Positions 35,301 through 47,354 of a stretch of DNA of 64,000 nt are shown piece by piece. Each line of letters begins with the position of its first letter. The stretch's first letter is position 1. The translations under genes were made by a program, and so were the position numbers. The stretch comes from Ehretia macrophylla. Its lineage: Eukaryota > Streptophyta > Magnoliopsida > Boraginales > Ehretiaceae. The notes beneath the pieces are model-generated. The model saw only the letters and a list, made by a program, of their open reading frames with translations, was not told the DNA's origin and did not search any database. The stretch spans positions 52,676,917 to 52,740,916 of the forward strand of contig CM075773.1 in assembly GCA_037974665.1 (NCBI GenBank), written 5' to 3'.

Positions 35301-38300
35301 TCCTGCCGCCCTAGGATTATTTCTTTCCCCAGAATGCCTTATTTTCATATAAGAAGCAAGAGTCTAACCTGCTAGACCACAAGAAGAGTAATCTATATGT
35401 CTAATCACCGAGTTCACATGGACCAGATCTGGGACTTTCCGCTTTCTGTTATCGCTTCACGCTACTGTAATGGGCATGATCCCAACAATTCATGTCCGTT
35501 GTTGTGGCTTAGCCTCTCTACGTACTAGCTGTCTCGTACGATGTCAGCGGTCTTGTAGGCTCTTCTTCGTACTAGCTCTGTTAACTGGAGTTCCCCATGT
35601 AAGCGATTACAGACAGCCGCCTCTACTTCAGTCTTACCAGCTACTGTTGAGGAAGTCACTGTTTCCACTATTTCAAATAGGGCTTATACCAATGGATGGG
35701 ACTTTTCTAAATGCTACTTGGCTAGCTTTCCTGCTTCTGTGCTTGCTATTAAGAATCTAGAACATAGATAGTTACCTTAGGGCTTTAGGGGCATATGAAC
35801 GTTAGCCAAACAAGTCAAACGATGAAAGAAATAGATTAAACTATTGATCGGGGTCGGCAGTGACTGAAATCTCAGTAGTAGAACTACTGTGTTCCTCATC
35901 TACCTCTCCAGCGGAGGAATAAACCGATCCTTTTATGCCGGATTAGCGTTATGCCCTTTTTTCGGATAGAGAGTTGGGATCTGACCCGCCTCAGTCTTGA
36001 ATGTAGCTTTTGAGTCATTTCCCACTTAGTAAGGAGTTGGTCGCTCATCCTCTGGCGAACATAGTATAGAACCGAGACAAGGATAAGAAAGTGGTGGGGG
36101 ATTTGGAAAGAATGGCTTTATAGCCACCCTGATTTAATTATCGTATTTGAATAAAGCCATGTGAAGTCAACCTCGATGGAAAATGGAAAGTGACCAAGGG
36201 GAAGTGAAAGAGTGTACTATCGAATAAGGATGTGACTATTTCTTGTTTTTGTCTATGATCAGCTTCGCCTTAGATCTGAGTGGTAGTTTTACGGCTTGAT
36301 AGACAGCAGATGTACAATCTATCCATCGATCTCTCTCCGGAGCTTTATACGTGGAAGGAGCATAGTTTACGAGTCCAAAAAGCTTGTCTTCGGTCTGTCA
36401 ATCCACTTCCTTCTCTATTCGAGCACCCCGACTTTAGTACGACCACTCAGAATCTACCGATTTTCAATTATGAAATTGAGTCATGCCACGTATCAGGGCA
36501 TTAACTACTCTAAGCTAAGAGCATGACCTGAATTCAAGTACTGAGACTGATCTACGGACCAGCCTGGGATAAGAGGATCGTTATCGCCTATCGGCTCCAG
36601 TTTTTTCATATTGGTTGTTCTCTTCCCCTTCTTCTGGTACTGGTACCAAGTCGGAAAGTCAGCTATGAGTGAATAGTCGGATCTGTAATTTCTTGTGAGT
36701 AGCTCATCTTCTCTGATCTTTCCAGAAAGATGTCCCGCCTAAAAGAAGCAAGCAAAGCTAACCCCAGAAGACGGTCAGGGAATCTCACCCAACCCGGCCC
36801 AGCATTTCCTATATAAATGGCAGAGGGAAGGTGACCATAGATAGTAGACCCGCAGGTCTTAGTTTCTCCCCAACCTCTATTTTTAACTCATTTTAACCTA
36901 CGACTTCATTTTCCTAGTCTACTTTACTTAATTCCCTTTTTTCCCCTCCAGTTTGGCTTTCAACTGAAGCAAAGGGCTCTCTTACAACTGATTCGGAAAA
37001 CAAGCTCTCTCTTGGCCTACCTAAAAAAAATGCCTAAAAGGGCTTTGATGTAATCGGTGAATCGATAGAAGGCTCGCTCTTAAACAATTCGTATTCCTTC
37101 AGTCCATTCCTAGCTTGCCTTATTCTTTTTTTTCCCTCCAGGCCAGGGATCCAACTGACTTATTGGATCAATGCCTGCCCGTTTGTTAATGCCTTAGCCA
37201 AACTGCCAGCTATTTGAAAAAGGACTACTTCATCCCCAGAAGACGGCGAAGTAAGATAATGCTGCTAAACTGAACCTTCTCATTTCGCCGACTTCCCTTA
37301 CTTTGCTTTCGTTTTCCCAAACTTTCTTTCTACGATACAAGCATCAACCGGTACGCCTTCAAGGGCTAGGAAGATCGAGTCTGCTTATCTCCAACCCGTG
37401 AACTTAGCCGGTCTCTCAATTGGTTAGCTAGAGGAAGTAATGAAGTCTTCATCCCTTCTTAGTCAGCAAAGGAACTCTCCAACCATTAAGTTATCTCCGG
37501 GCCCTTCAAGGCCTTATTATTCCGATGGGAGAAGCTCATCGGGCATCCTATTACTAGTAGCGGATGTGCTTATCCGATGGATTGAAATATCTCATTTGGA
37601 ATTCGATTTCCAGGAAGTGCAGTGAGTACTTTTGGATTTTTGGAATATCATGCCCCATGAGTTAATTGCCAAGTGCCCCTTAGGAGTACTTAGATCCCGA
37701 AGATCTGGTCTTCACGTAAGAGAGTTTAGTTAGGAGTCCAAATTCCATCCTATAAGTTGAAGGAAGGGAGCAAAGGCAGTTCTCTTTGCCCTGAGTCTTG
37801 GGTTTAGGAGTCTTATTCCCTAGCTGAGTGAATAGGCCGATCGAAGTCAAAGGAAGCCCCCCTTAGTCCATTTCTTTTGTCCTAGAATCAGAGGTAAGCC
37901 ATGGCATGATTCGGAATCTAAAGGTGTTTACGAAGAAAGTAGGCTTTCAAGAATTGCTTTCAGGTCGGAAATAGAAGATCTAGATTAGATCCCTTCTCGA
38001 TAGCTTTAGTCAGAGCTCATCCCTCGAAAAAGGAAGTAGTGATAAAAGGGTGACTATCATAATCAAATTCCACTAGTGAAGTTTTCCGTCTTAGGCTTCA
38101 AGCTATCAGTCAAGGAAGTCAGTCTAAGCCCTAAGCCAAGATCTGCTTTTTGCCAGTCAACTCTCTTTAGAGAAGTCTCAAGCACTTAACCACTTATTTA
38201 GGAAAAGAGAAAATAGGTGGCACTGGTACACAAAATAAAAAGAAAACTTGAAAGGTTAGTTAGAGTTCTTCATTAGGGTGACTCGATAGCTAGATTAATA

Positions 38301-39684
38301 GCCTTTTGTAAATTCTTTAATTCAGAAAGTAGGCATTTAGCCTCTAAGTCAGCTTGCATTTTGCCTTGTGGCTTGGATCGAAGGAGAGTGAAAAAAGTTT
38401 CATTTCTCTCTATGGAAGCATCAGGAACAAGCAAAGATGCCACCGATCAAGAGTTGGAGATTGTGCTTCATATTCTTTATGTATGTATTATCCATTCATT
38501 CGGATTTCGAACAAGCCTTAGGTTGAATCCCGACATGGGTGAGTAGGGATTCTAGGACAGTTTTAAACAACTTCTTAGGGCTAGTTACTATCGTATCCAA
38601 ATTCGCTTTAGCTAGCCAAGCTAGTTCGGTTCCTCAATTTCCTGCTGGAGATTATTCAATTAGTACCTTCCTGCTACTTGAATCCCTTTTAATTAAAACC
38701 GATCTAAAGGTTCATTCTACAGTTGCCAAGCTTCCGCATTTACACGAGGGTGGTCTTCTTGCAACGATCTTCGTTTCTTCAGGAATGGTGTCAGTCAATT
38801 GATGTATAGGCCATGTCGGTCCAGTTCAGAATTGATCTCAATTATCAATCCCGCTTCCTTGTAAGCTGGGAAAGCCCTTCTATTTGAAGCAAAGAATGAT
38901 CGATCGAAGACAGAGAAAGAGAACAGACCAGGTTCTGACTCTTATGTTAAGGTTAGTGCAAGTCTGTCTATGATTAAGAGTCAGGTGCCTTTTGAAGGGG
39001 CATAAGCGCCATCAAGCCTGTACCACTAAACTGGGGTGCTCTTTTTCCATTTGGGTGACGTGTTGTTCATTCCAAAGAGATTTTCTCTTATGCGTTATTC
39101 GTCTAGATCTCTTCCCGCCTAGTGATGATATAGCATAGGCTATAGCGAGGGGAAAGATCCATAGTAAAGACCGGTAAGCTCGCTTCCCGCATTCTATTCT
39201 TTGTTTTCCCTCCTTCTTTGCTTGATGCACCGCTCGTTGTGCTCAGATGGTTCTGCTTCATGCTCGTCGACTCTAAGTTCAGGTTTCAATGAGTACCACG
39301 ATCATAGCCCGTTAACAAAATCTCTCCAATTTCTAAGAAATTCATTAGATCCAGCTCCCTGGCAGTTACAAAATAATATCTTCATTGGGATAGTAAATGA
39401 ATGTTTGTCGAGAAATCGACTAATCACCATCAATTGGGGAAACGCCCTCAGCGTCAAGTTCGCCGGTTTTCATGTAGTCAATCTCTGCCTTACCAACTCT
39501 AGTAAGTAAATCATCACTTCGTACTCTAACAAGTTATCCCGGAAGGTAATGGCTCGACCAATAATCGAGAACGTAGATCGGAGGCAATCCCATCCCCCCG
39601 CCCTGCCATACTTTCTTCACGTTTGTCTTCTTTTCCTACTTCCTACTTTAGTAAGAATGCGAACTAGGCTTTCTAAGATCGAGA
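32390..39684. other. Long spacer, no gene recognised
   Basis: Seven kilobases. Frames worth noting only for length are 35470-35760 plus (96 codons), 38539-38802 plus (87 codons) and 39201-39509 plus (102 codons); none has a recognisable motif. The string CCCCAGAAGACGG occurs twice, at about 36763 and 37228. No tRNA or rRNA was seen. Confidence 0.5.
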
Positions 39685-40090
39685 AGGAGTCTTTGCCATG
39701 AGATTGTTTGTAGTTGATGTATCATGATATATTATAAACCTACTTTAATTTAAAGACATATGTATGTTGATTTAGTAATCTTTATATTGATCATGACTAG
39801 ATTACTAAGTTGGTTATAATCTATTTTGAAATGAATGTATAGCCTATGTATTATGTTGGAATGGAGGGGCGTAACTATGAAAGAGTTGATGAAAGAATGT
39901 TTAATGTATGAAGTGGGTATGTTGTATGTTGTTAATTTGATTGTGGAGTTGGTTGGTGATTTATGGAGGTTGATGTATGTTGTTCTTAAGGGTTGGTTTA
40001 GAGCCCTGGTGTTCATGTTACTGTCGTTATGCTACCAAAATTCCGTTGCGTCCTGACTAATCGTATGAGGGGTCAAGTTGGGGCGTGACA
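39685..40090 (+). repeat. First LTR, 3' portion only
   Basis: About 406 bases corresponding to the 3' end of the two longer LTRs (from AGGAGTCTTTGCC to GGGGCGTGACA). The left edge abuts unrelated mitochondrial-type DNA. Confidence 0.9.
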
Positions 40091-40095
40091 TTTAG

Positions 40096-40109
40096 TGGTA
40101 TCAAAGCTT
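40096..40109 (+). other. Primer-binding site, first internal region
   Basis: TGGTATCAAAGCTT lies five bases after the LTR end and is nearly complementary to the 3' end of plant initiator tRNA-Met. Confidence 0.85.
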
Positions 40110-40361
40110 ATGTTTAGCTATCAGTCAGGGTATCCTCGGAATGTAGAAAGTGGTCCAAGCATACAAGTATGTATGAAGTGAAAAGAAAAGAGAACTATGT
40201 GTTAATATGATTAAATGATTAAGTGATTATGTGATCAATTTGTTTATATGATTGATACTTAAGTGATTTATGTGCTTTATGTGAGTTTGTTGCTTATGTG
40301 CTAATAATTGTTTATAGCCTGTTTACGTGCTATAACCTGTGCTAACTCTTTGATTAGAAGA

Positions 40362-41710
40362 ATGACTGGTAGACCGAGAACGAGAGGTAGGCCCGAAGCA
40401 GCTGACGAGGTTCCGGGTAATGTGGCACCGGGCCGAGAAAGGGGTGATGATCGTTTTGAAGCAGCCATGGATAGGATAGCTGAGGTTATGGCCGGTCAAG
40501 CACAATTGCTAGCAGGGCTGGCTGCCCAAGCTCAGACTTTGCAAGCACAGTTATTGAATGTACAGGGTGGGTACCATGGGCGTGGTATACTGAAGGAGTT
40601 CTTGGGGTATTATCCGCCGAGATTTTAGGGGGAGCCAGATGATCGGAAAGCCGAGGCATGGATTAATAAAGTGGAGAAAATATTTGATCCTATGGATTAT
40701 ACTGATGAAAGAAAGGCCACCTTTGCCGTTTATTTGTTTGATGATGAGGCAGAAGAGTGGTGGTGCACGGTGAAATCTGGTTGGGAGACCCAAGGTATTC
40801 CGTATGTCTGGGATACCTTTCTGAGAGCATTTCGGGCAAAGTACGTCCCGAGGATTGCACGGGAGAGGAGAGAGGCTGAGTTTCTGTCTCTAGTTCAGGG
40901 GGATGCTTCAATGGCTCAGTATGAGGCCATATTTACTAGACTATCTCGGTATGCACCGGAGTTTGTGGCTGACGAGGAGCGCAAGACTCGCAGGTTTACA
41001 TTGGGTTTGAGGCCCGAGATTCAAGATGCGATGGCCCTGAATCAGTATGATATACTTACTGAGGCCTTTGATACAGCTTCTAGGTTAGAGAAGAGAAAGG
41101 GGGAACAGATCGGACCTAGTCAGCCTAGCAAGAGGCCTTTTCAGCCGTAGGGTTAGCAGGGTATGTATAAACCTTCGGTATAGCAGGGTGGCTACAAGCC
41201 TGCAGTGCAGAAGGGCTCTTTCGGACCGCAGGGTCAGCAGGGTTACTATCGGCCTCAGTTTCAGCAGGGGTCTTATCAGGCTCAGCCGTAGTTTAGGCCG
41301 GCCCCGTCTCAGGGTTAGTATAGGCCTAGTGTTGAGTCTCCTCAGCAGCAGACTGGTACAGCTGCTTATTCAGTTTCTGGGTCTTTTGGAGGCAATGTCA
41401 GTACACCGATACCGCTGTGTACTTATTGTAAACGTACAGGACATCTGGAGGTCGACTGTCAGAAGAAGGCAGGGAAGTGTTTAAGTTGCGGCAGCAACCA
41501 ACACTGAGCGAGGGATTGCCCTAGGTATCAGGGTTCTACGGGTCAGCCAGTAGTTCAGGGTTATCAGGGTAGACCTGCAAGTAGTACACCTCAACAGCAT
41601 CGGGCTCAGGCTCGGGCCTATACAGTGGACTTGGAGGAATTGCCAAAGGCGGCAGCAGTGGTGAAAGGTAACTTACTTATTCTCAACCAATTAAATATCA
41701 TATCTCCTTG
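40362..41710 (+). pseudogene. gag: gag relic, first internal region (fossil)
   Basis: The Ty3/gypsy retrotransposon gag domain is recognisable (a stretch with FDDEAEEWW, then RYAPEFVADEERKTRRFTLG). A Gln/Pro-rich tract and CCHC zinc knuckles (CTYCKRTGHLEVDC type) follow near 41417-41518. It looks broken, with several interruptions. No pol follows. Confidence 0.88.
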
Positions 41711-41859
41711 AGTGCAACGTGCTAAAATGTGAGTAGAGAGTTTGCCTTATACGATTAAAGTTAGCATGTGCATCATATTAGTTAGCGACTGAGTAGTATG
41801 TGACGCTGAGGTATATGGAATTCCGATTAGGGGTCAAACTATTTTATGACTATACATTG

Positions 41860-42215
41860 ATTATTTCGATTCTTATTTGGTGATCTTATACGGCATTCTC
41901 TCTCGAGATTTCTATGTGGAGATTCTTATTTAGCATACTCCTTTGGACTTCTTCTATAGTATTTTCTATGCGGTATTCTTATGTGGACTTCTTATACGGT
42001 ATTATCCGGAGTTCTTATATTGGGATTATTATTTGGTATTCTCGCTCGGTGATCTTGTTGAAGTTCTTACTTGGTATTCTTGGTTGGTGCTCTATGACGG
42101 GATCTATGTTTGGTATTTTTTTCGGTAATTATTTGAGATTCTTATTCGGAAGTCCTAGTCGGTGTTCTTATTCAGCACTTCTATTCCAGCTTCTTGTTCG
42201 ATATTCCTAGTTGAC
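41860..42215 (+). repeat. Degenerate ATTCTTAT-rich repeat tract in the element
   Basis: This tract consists of loosely repeated units of the form GGTATTCTTATTTGG or GGAGTTCTTAT, irregular in period. Membrane-like open frames over it are a by-product of the repeated TTC/TTA codons. The same tract recurs at about 46895-47240 in the second internal region. Confidence 0.7.
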
Positions 42216-42313
42216 ATACGTAGTTAGTATTCAGAATTTGGTTTTCGGTCTTTCATTCCATATGTTTGAGCCAGCCGTACTTGAGTGAAGAATTGCGAGG
42301 ACGCAATTGTTTT

Positions 42314-42325
42314 AAGGAGGGGAGA
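42314..42325 (+). other. Polypurine tract
   Basis: AAGGAGGGGAGA sits directly before the TGTGAAACCCC start of the full LTR, the expected position for plus-strand priming. Confidence 0.8.
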
Positions 42326-45095
42326 TGTGAAACCCCACTTTTCATCTTAACCTCGATTTGCGTATTTTTCTCTTTTTGTGTGCTTTGACCTATTTTATGT
42401 GTTATATGAGTTCGAATGTGCTAAATATGTGATTTATATTCCTAATACATGCTATGTGTGCATTCATGAAATTTTCATCAAAATCGACATCGAAAATTTC
42501 ATCGTTGATTTTTATGAATAGTATTTTAAACGCACGTCTGCTAAGATTTTGACACGGGTGTTTTTAGGGTTTGAAAACCTAGTCCACTATTATTAATAGA
42601 CCCATGTTTGATAAAAATGATTTTGAAACGGAATAGGAATTTAAATAGATTTTACGAGCGAAAAAGTACGTTTTTAAGCTAAAATAGTAATTTTTGCTCA
42701 AAACGATTCTTGTGTTGACTTTCATTGACCTAGTATATATTAAATACAAATTATATTTTATTTTAAATATTTATAAAATGGCACAATTGAAAAATGTATT
42801 TAAAAGACATTTGAAAACAAATAAATATAACTTTTCACCGTCTTTTGCAAAAACTGAGTTTTTACCCGAGCGGGTGTATGAGTATGCATGTGAAATGTTG
42901 TCACCTATTCTTAAACTGCTAAATATAGTATTTTTTACTTGACCAAGCAAAATAGTCAAGAAAAACTACTTAAAATATTAAAAATATTAATTAAAAGACT
43001 AGAAAATCAACTTTGACTTTTAATATTTTTGTTGACTTTGAGTTTATATCATCAACATACATTAAAACAAACCAAAAAAACCCCAAAAACACACACAAAA
43101 CCGTGAGTTCAAGGAGGAGGAGGAATAAGGCATTTTCAAGGCTTTTCAAAGCATTTTTCTCATAGATTTTGCAATTCAAATCCAAATCACTTCATTCAAA
43201 GCTTGATTTAGCTTGTTGGACATCCATTCTACATCTTTCTTTCATCAAAACACATCAAAGGTGAGAGTGATCTCAAATGTCATTTTTTATGTTTTTGCAT
43301 ATAATTGAAATTTAAACTGTTAGAATGTTAATTTGAAGTTATATTATTGCTCAGTGCATGCTAAGGATCGATTATATGTATTCTTATGAGATTTGAACCG
43401 TTGTAGCATAAATTTTAATTTTCAGGTATTTAAAGTTGATAGTTTGACCAATTGTTGAATATTTTCAGTTGTAGTGGTTGGAATCGATTGCCATCGATTT
43501 TTAAAATTTTGTTAATTACGTGGTAGTGCTGTTGTAATGCCAAATTTTCAATTGTGATGTTGGTGTGAAAATCTGGAATTTTCAGCCTAGGTGCATTGAG
43601 GTTTTAGGGTTGTTGGGCTTGATTTGGATGTGTTTTGGTTGGTTTTCGAGAGGGCTAATGTAGTTGATTGAATGGGTGAGTGATAGAAACTAATTTGGAG
43701 TTGTCTGGATTAGTAGAAGGTAAGATATGATTATTTGAAGTTTAGGTTGTCTTTCTTTAAAATGTTGTTATATGTCTTTAGATGATCGGGTGGTGTTTGA
43801 GTGATTGAACTGTGAGTTGTTGATGGTTAGATTAGGGTTTGGTTGTGTGTCTAATACATGTTAAGTTGGGTAGCCTACTTTGTCATCTAACTTAATTGTT
43901 TCATGATTATATAGTTGATGATTGTTAAATGTTGTTTAACTGATTGTTGAAATACGAATTAATTGATTATTGATTGTTGTTACAAAACTGTGAGGAGCAC
44001 GCTCGGGGTTAATCCGGGGTGTTACATGGTTAACTGATTGTTATTGTTATTATGATTTAGGAGTCGGGCAACCAATGTTGTTGACTTCTCGAATTGGTAT
44101 TGTTATTGTTATTATTAGTCGAGAGTCGGGCAACTAATCTTGTTGACTTCTCGAATTGTTATTGTAATTTTTTTTTTTTGTCGAGAGTCGGGCAACCAAT
44201 GTTGTTGACTTCTCGAATTGAGTCCCATTATTGTGAGCTTTGATAATGTTGTGTCACCTCGGGAGGCATCCTGGGCTGCGGGCACAGTTATTATAGCTAA
44301 TCCCTATCTTGCATGGGCGGAGAGGCCAAGGGGTATGGGTCTAGGTCAAAATACCTCAGCTTTGTGTCATTGAGTTTGGACGAGTTGATAAGTATGAAAT
44401 TGGTGTATGGAGCTTCATCAGCAAATGTATCATATCCTTATTGTGTGTTTACTGTTATTACTATTGTTGCATTTATAATGATTATTGATGTTCATTGTGT
44501 GTTTACTGCTCAAAGGATGATTTCCAATAAGTATAGTAAATACTGTTAGAGATCTATCGGATCCTCACTGGGCTTGTTTTATATAAGCTCATTCTCAATT
44601 ATTGCATGCATGCAGGTGTTACTGAGCCTGACTAAGGGTACGTGCCTCTTAAAGAGGAAAATGTGCCTATCGTGGATAAGTCTTACGTGCAGGAGTCTTT
44701 GCCATGAGATTGTTTGTAGTTGAAGTATCATGATGTATTATAAACCTACTTTAATTTAAAGACATATGTATGTTGATTTAGTAGTCTTTATTTTGATCAT
44801 GACTAGATTACTAAGTTGGTCATAATCTATTTTGAAATGAATGTATAGCCTATGTATTATGTTGGAACGGAGGCGTGTAACTATGAAAGAGTTGATGAAA
44901 GAATGTTTAATGTATGAAGTGGGTGTGTTGTATGTTGTTAATTTGATTGTGGAGTTGGTTTGTGATTTATGGAGGTTGATGTATGTTGTTCTTAAGGGTT
45001 AGTTTAGAGCCCTGGTGTTCTTGTTACTGTCATTATGTTGCCAAATTCTGTTGCATCCTGACTGATCGTAGGAGGGGTCGAGTTGGGGCGTGACA
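42326..45095 (+). repeat. Second LTR, full length, about 2.77 kb
   Basis: Starts TGTGAAACCCC and ends GGGGCGTGACA. It serves as 3' LTR of the left unit and 5' LTR of the right unit. It holds an internal tandem repeat (44058-44225) and a TTTTATATAAG TATA-like site near 44577. Confidence 0.9.
44058..44225 (+). repeat. Three-unit tandem repeat inside the LTR
   Basis: Three units of GAGTCGGGCAACCAATGTTG followed by TTGACTTCTCGAATTG are separated by TATTGTTATTGTTATT-like spacers of varying length. The third LTR carries the same array at about 48575-48738. Confidence 0.85.
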
Positions 45096-45100
45096 TTTAG

Positions 45101-45114
45101 TGGTATCAGAGCTT
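45101..45114 (+). other. Primer-binding site, second internal region
   Basis: TGGTATCAGAGCTT is the standard plant initiator tRNA-Met complement, placed as in the first unit. Confidence 0.88.
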
Positions 45115-45390
45115 ATGTTTAGCTGTCAGCCGGGGTATCCTCGGAATGTGGGTAGTGGTCCAAGCATGCAAGTATGTATGAAGTGAAAAGAAAAGAGAAC
45201 TATGTGTTAATATGATTAAATGATTAAGTGATTATGTGATTTAGTGAATATGTGATTATGTGATCAATTTGTTTATGTGATTGATACTTAAGTGATTTAT
45301 GTGCTTTATGTGAGTTTGTTGCTTATGTGCTAATAATTGTTTATAGCCTGTTTACGTGCTATAACCTGCGCTAACTCTTTGATTAGAAGA

Positions 45391-46740
45391 ATGACTGGTA
45401 GACCGAGAACGAGAGGTAGGCCCGAAGCAGTTGACAAGGTTCCGGGTAATGTGGCACCGACCGAGAAAGGGGTGATGATCGTTTTGAAGCAGCCATGGAT
45501 ATGATAGCTGAGGTTATGGCCGGTCAGGCACAATTGCTAGCAGGGCAGGCTGCCCAAGCTCAGACTTTGCAGGCACAGTTATTGAATGTATAGGGTGGGT
45601 ACCATGGGCGTGGTATACTGAAGGAGTTCTTGGGGTATTATCAGCCGAGATTTCAGGGGGAGCCAGATGATCGGAAAGCCAAGGCATGGATTAATAAAGT
45701 GGATAAAATATTTGACCCTATGGATTATACTGATCAAAGAAAGGTCACCTTTGTCGTTTATTTGTTTGATGATGAGGCAGAGGAGTGGTGGCGCATGGTG
45801 AAATCTAGTTGGGAGACCTAAGGTATTCCGTATGTCTGGGATACCTTTCTGAGAGCTTTCCGGGTGAAGTATATCCCGAGGATTGCACGGGAGAAGAGAG
45901 AGGCTGAGTTTCTGTCTCTAGTTCAGGGGGATTCTTCAGTGGCTTAGTATGAGGCCATATTTACTAGACTATCCCGGTATGCACCAGAGTTTGTGGCTGA
46001 CGAAGAACGCAAGACTCGTAAGTTTACGTTGGGTTTGAGGCCCGAGATTCAGGATGCGATGGCCCTGAATCAGTATGATATACTTACTGAGGCCTTTGAT
46101 TCTGCTTCTAGGTTAGAGAAGAGAAAAGGGGAACAGATCGGACCTAGTCAGCCTAGCAAGAGGCCCTTTCAGCCGCAGGGTCAGCAGGGTATGTATAGAC
46201 CTTCAGTACAGCGGGGTAGTTATAGGCCTGCAATGCAGCAGGGTTCTTTCAAACTGCAAGGTCAGTAGGGTTACTATCGGCCTCAGTTTCAGCAGGGGTC
46301 TTATCAGGCTCAGCCGCAGTTTAGGCTGGCCTTGTCTCAGGGTTGGTATAGGCCTAGTATTGCGTCACCTCAACAGCAAACTGGTACAGCTGCTTATTCA
46401 GTTTCTGGGTCTTTTGGAGGCAGTGTCAATACACCGATACCGTTGTGTACTTATTATAAACGTACAGGCCATCTAGAGGTCGACTGTCGGAAGAAGCCAG
46501 GGACGTGTTTAGGTTGCGGCAGCAACCAACACCGGGCGAGGGATTGCCCCAGGTATCAGGGTTCTACGGGCCAGCCAGTAGTCCAGGGTTATCAGGGTAG
46601 ACCTACAAGCAGTACACCTCAACAGCAACGGGCTCAGGCTCGGGCCTATGCAGTGGACTTGGAGGAATTGCCAGAGGCGGCAGCAGTGGTGAAAGGTAAG
46701 TTACTTATTCTCAACCAATTAAATATCATATCTCCTTGAG
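45391..46740 (+). pseudogene. gag: gag relic, second internal region (fossil)
   Basis: A second copy of the gag region, nearly identical to the first, with the same gag domain and CCHC knuckles (including CLGCGSNQHRARDC). It looks broken, with several interruptions. No pol follows. Confidence 0.88.
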
Positions 46741-47354
46741 TGCAACGTGCTAAAATGTGAGTAGAGAGTTTGCCTTATACGATTAAAGTTAGCATGTGCA
46801 TCATATCAGTTGGCGACTGAGTAGTGTGTGACGCAGAGGTATATGGAATTCCGATTAGGGGTCAAGCTACTTCAAGACTATACATTGATTATTGGGATTC
46901 TTATTTGGTGATCTTATACGGCATTCTCCCTCGAGATTTCTATATGGAGATTCTTATTCAGCATACTCCTTTGGACTTCTTCTATAGTATTTTCTATGCG
47001 GTATTCTTATGTGGACTTCTTATACGGTATTATCCGTAGTTCTTATAATGGGATTATTATTTGGTATTCTCGCTCGGTGATCTTGTTGAAGTTCTTACTT
47101 GGTATTCTTGGTTGGTGCTCTATTACGGGATCTATGTTTGGTATTTTCTTCGGTAATTATTTGAGATTCTTATTCGGAAGTCCTAGCCGGTGTTCTTATT
47201 CAGCACTTCTATTCCAGCTTCTTGTTCGGTATTCCTAGTTGACATACGTAGTTGGTATTCAGAATTTGGTTTTTGGTCTTTCATTCCGTATGTTTGAGCC
47301 AACAGTACTTGAGTGAAGAATTGCGAGGACGCAATTGTTTTAAGGTGGGAAGAA

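Noticed and set aside
41914-42210. Membrane-protein-like frames in both internal regions of the LTR array
   Set aside because: They are the reading of a degenerate ATTCTTAT-rich repeat tract. The hydrophobic residues come from repeated TTC, TTA and TAT codons, with no env-like or other motif.
43100-43300. Possible small gene in the AT-rich LTR region
   Set aside because: It is LTR sequence repeated in the third LTR; the short frames are not conserved between the copies.
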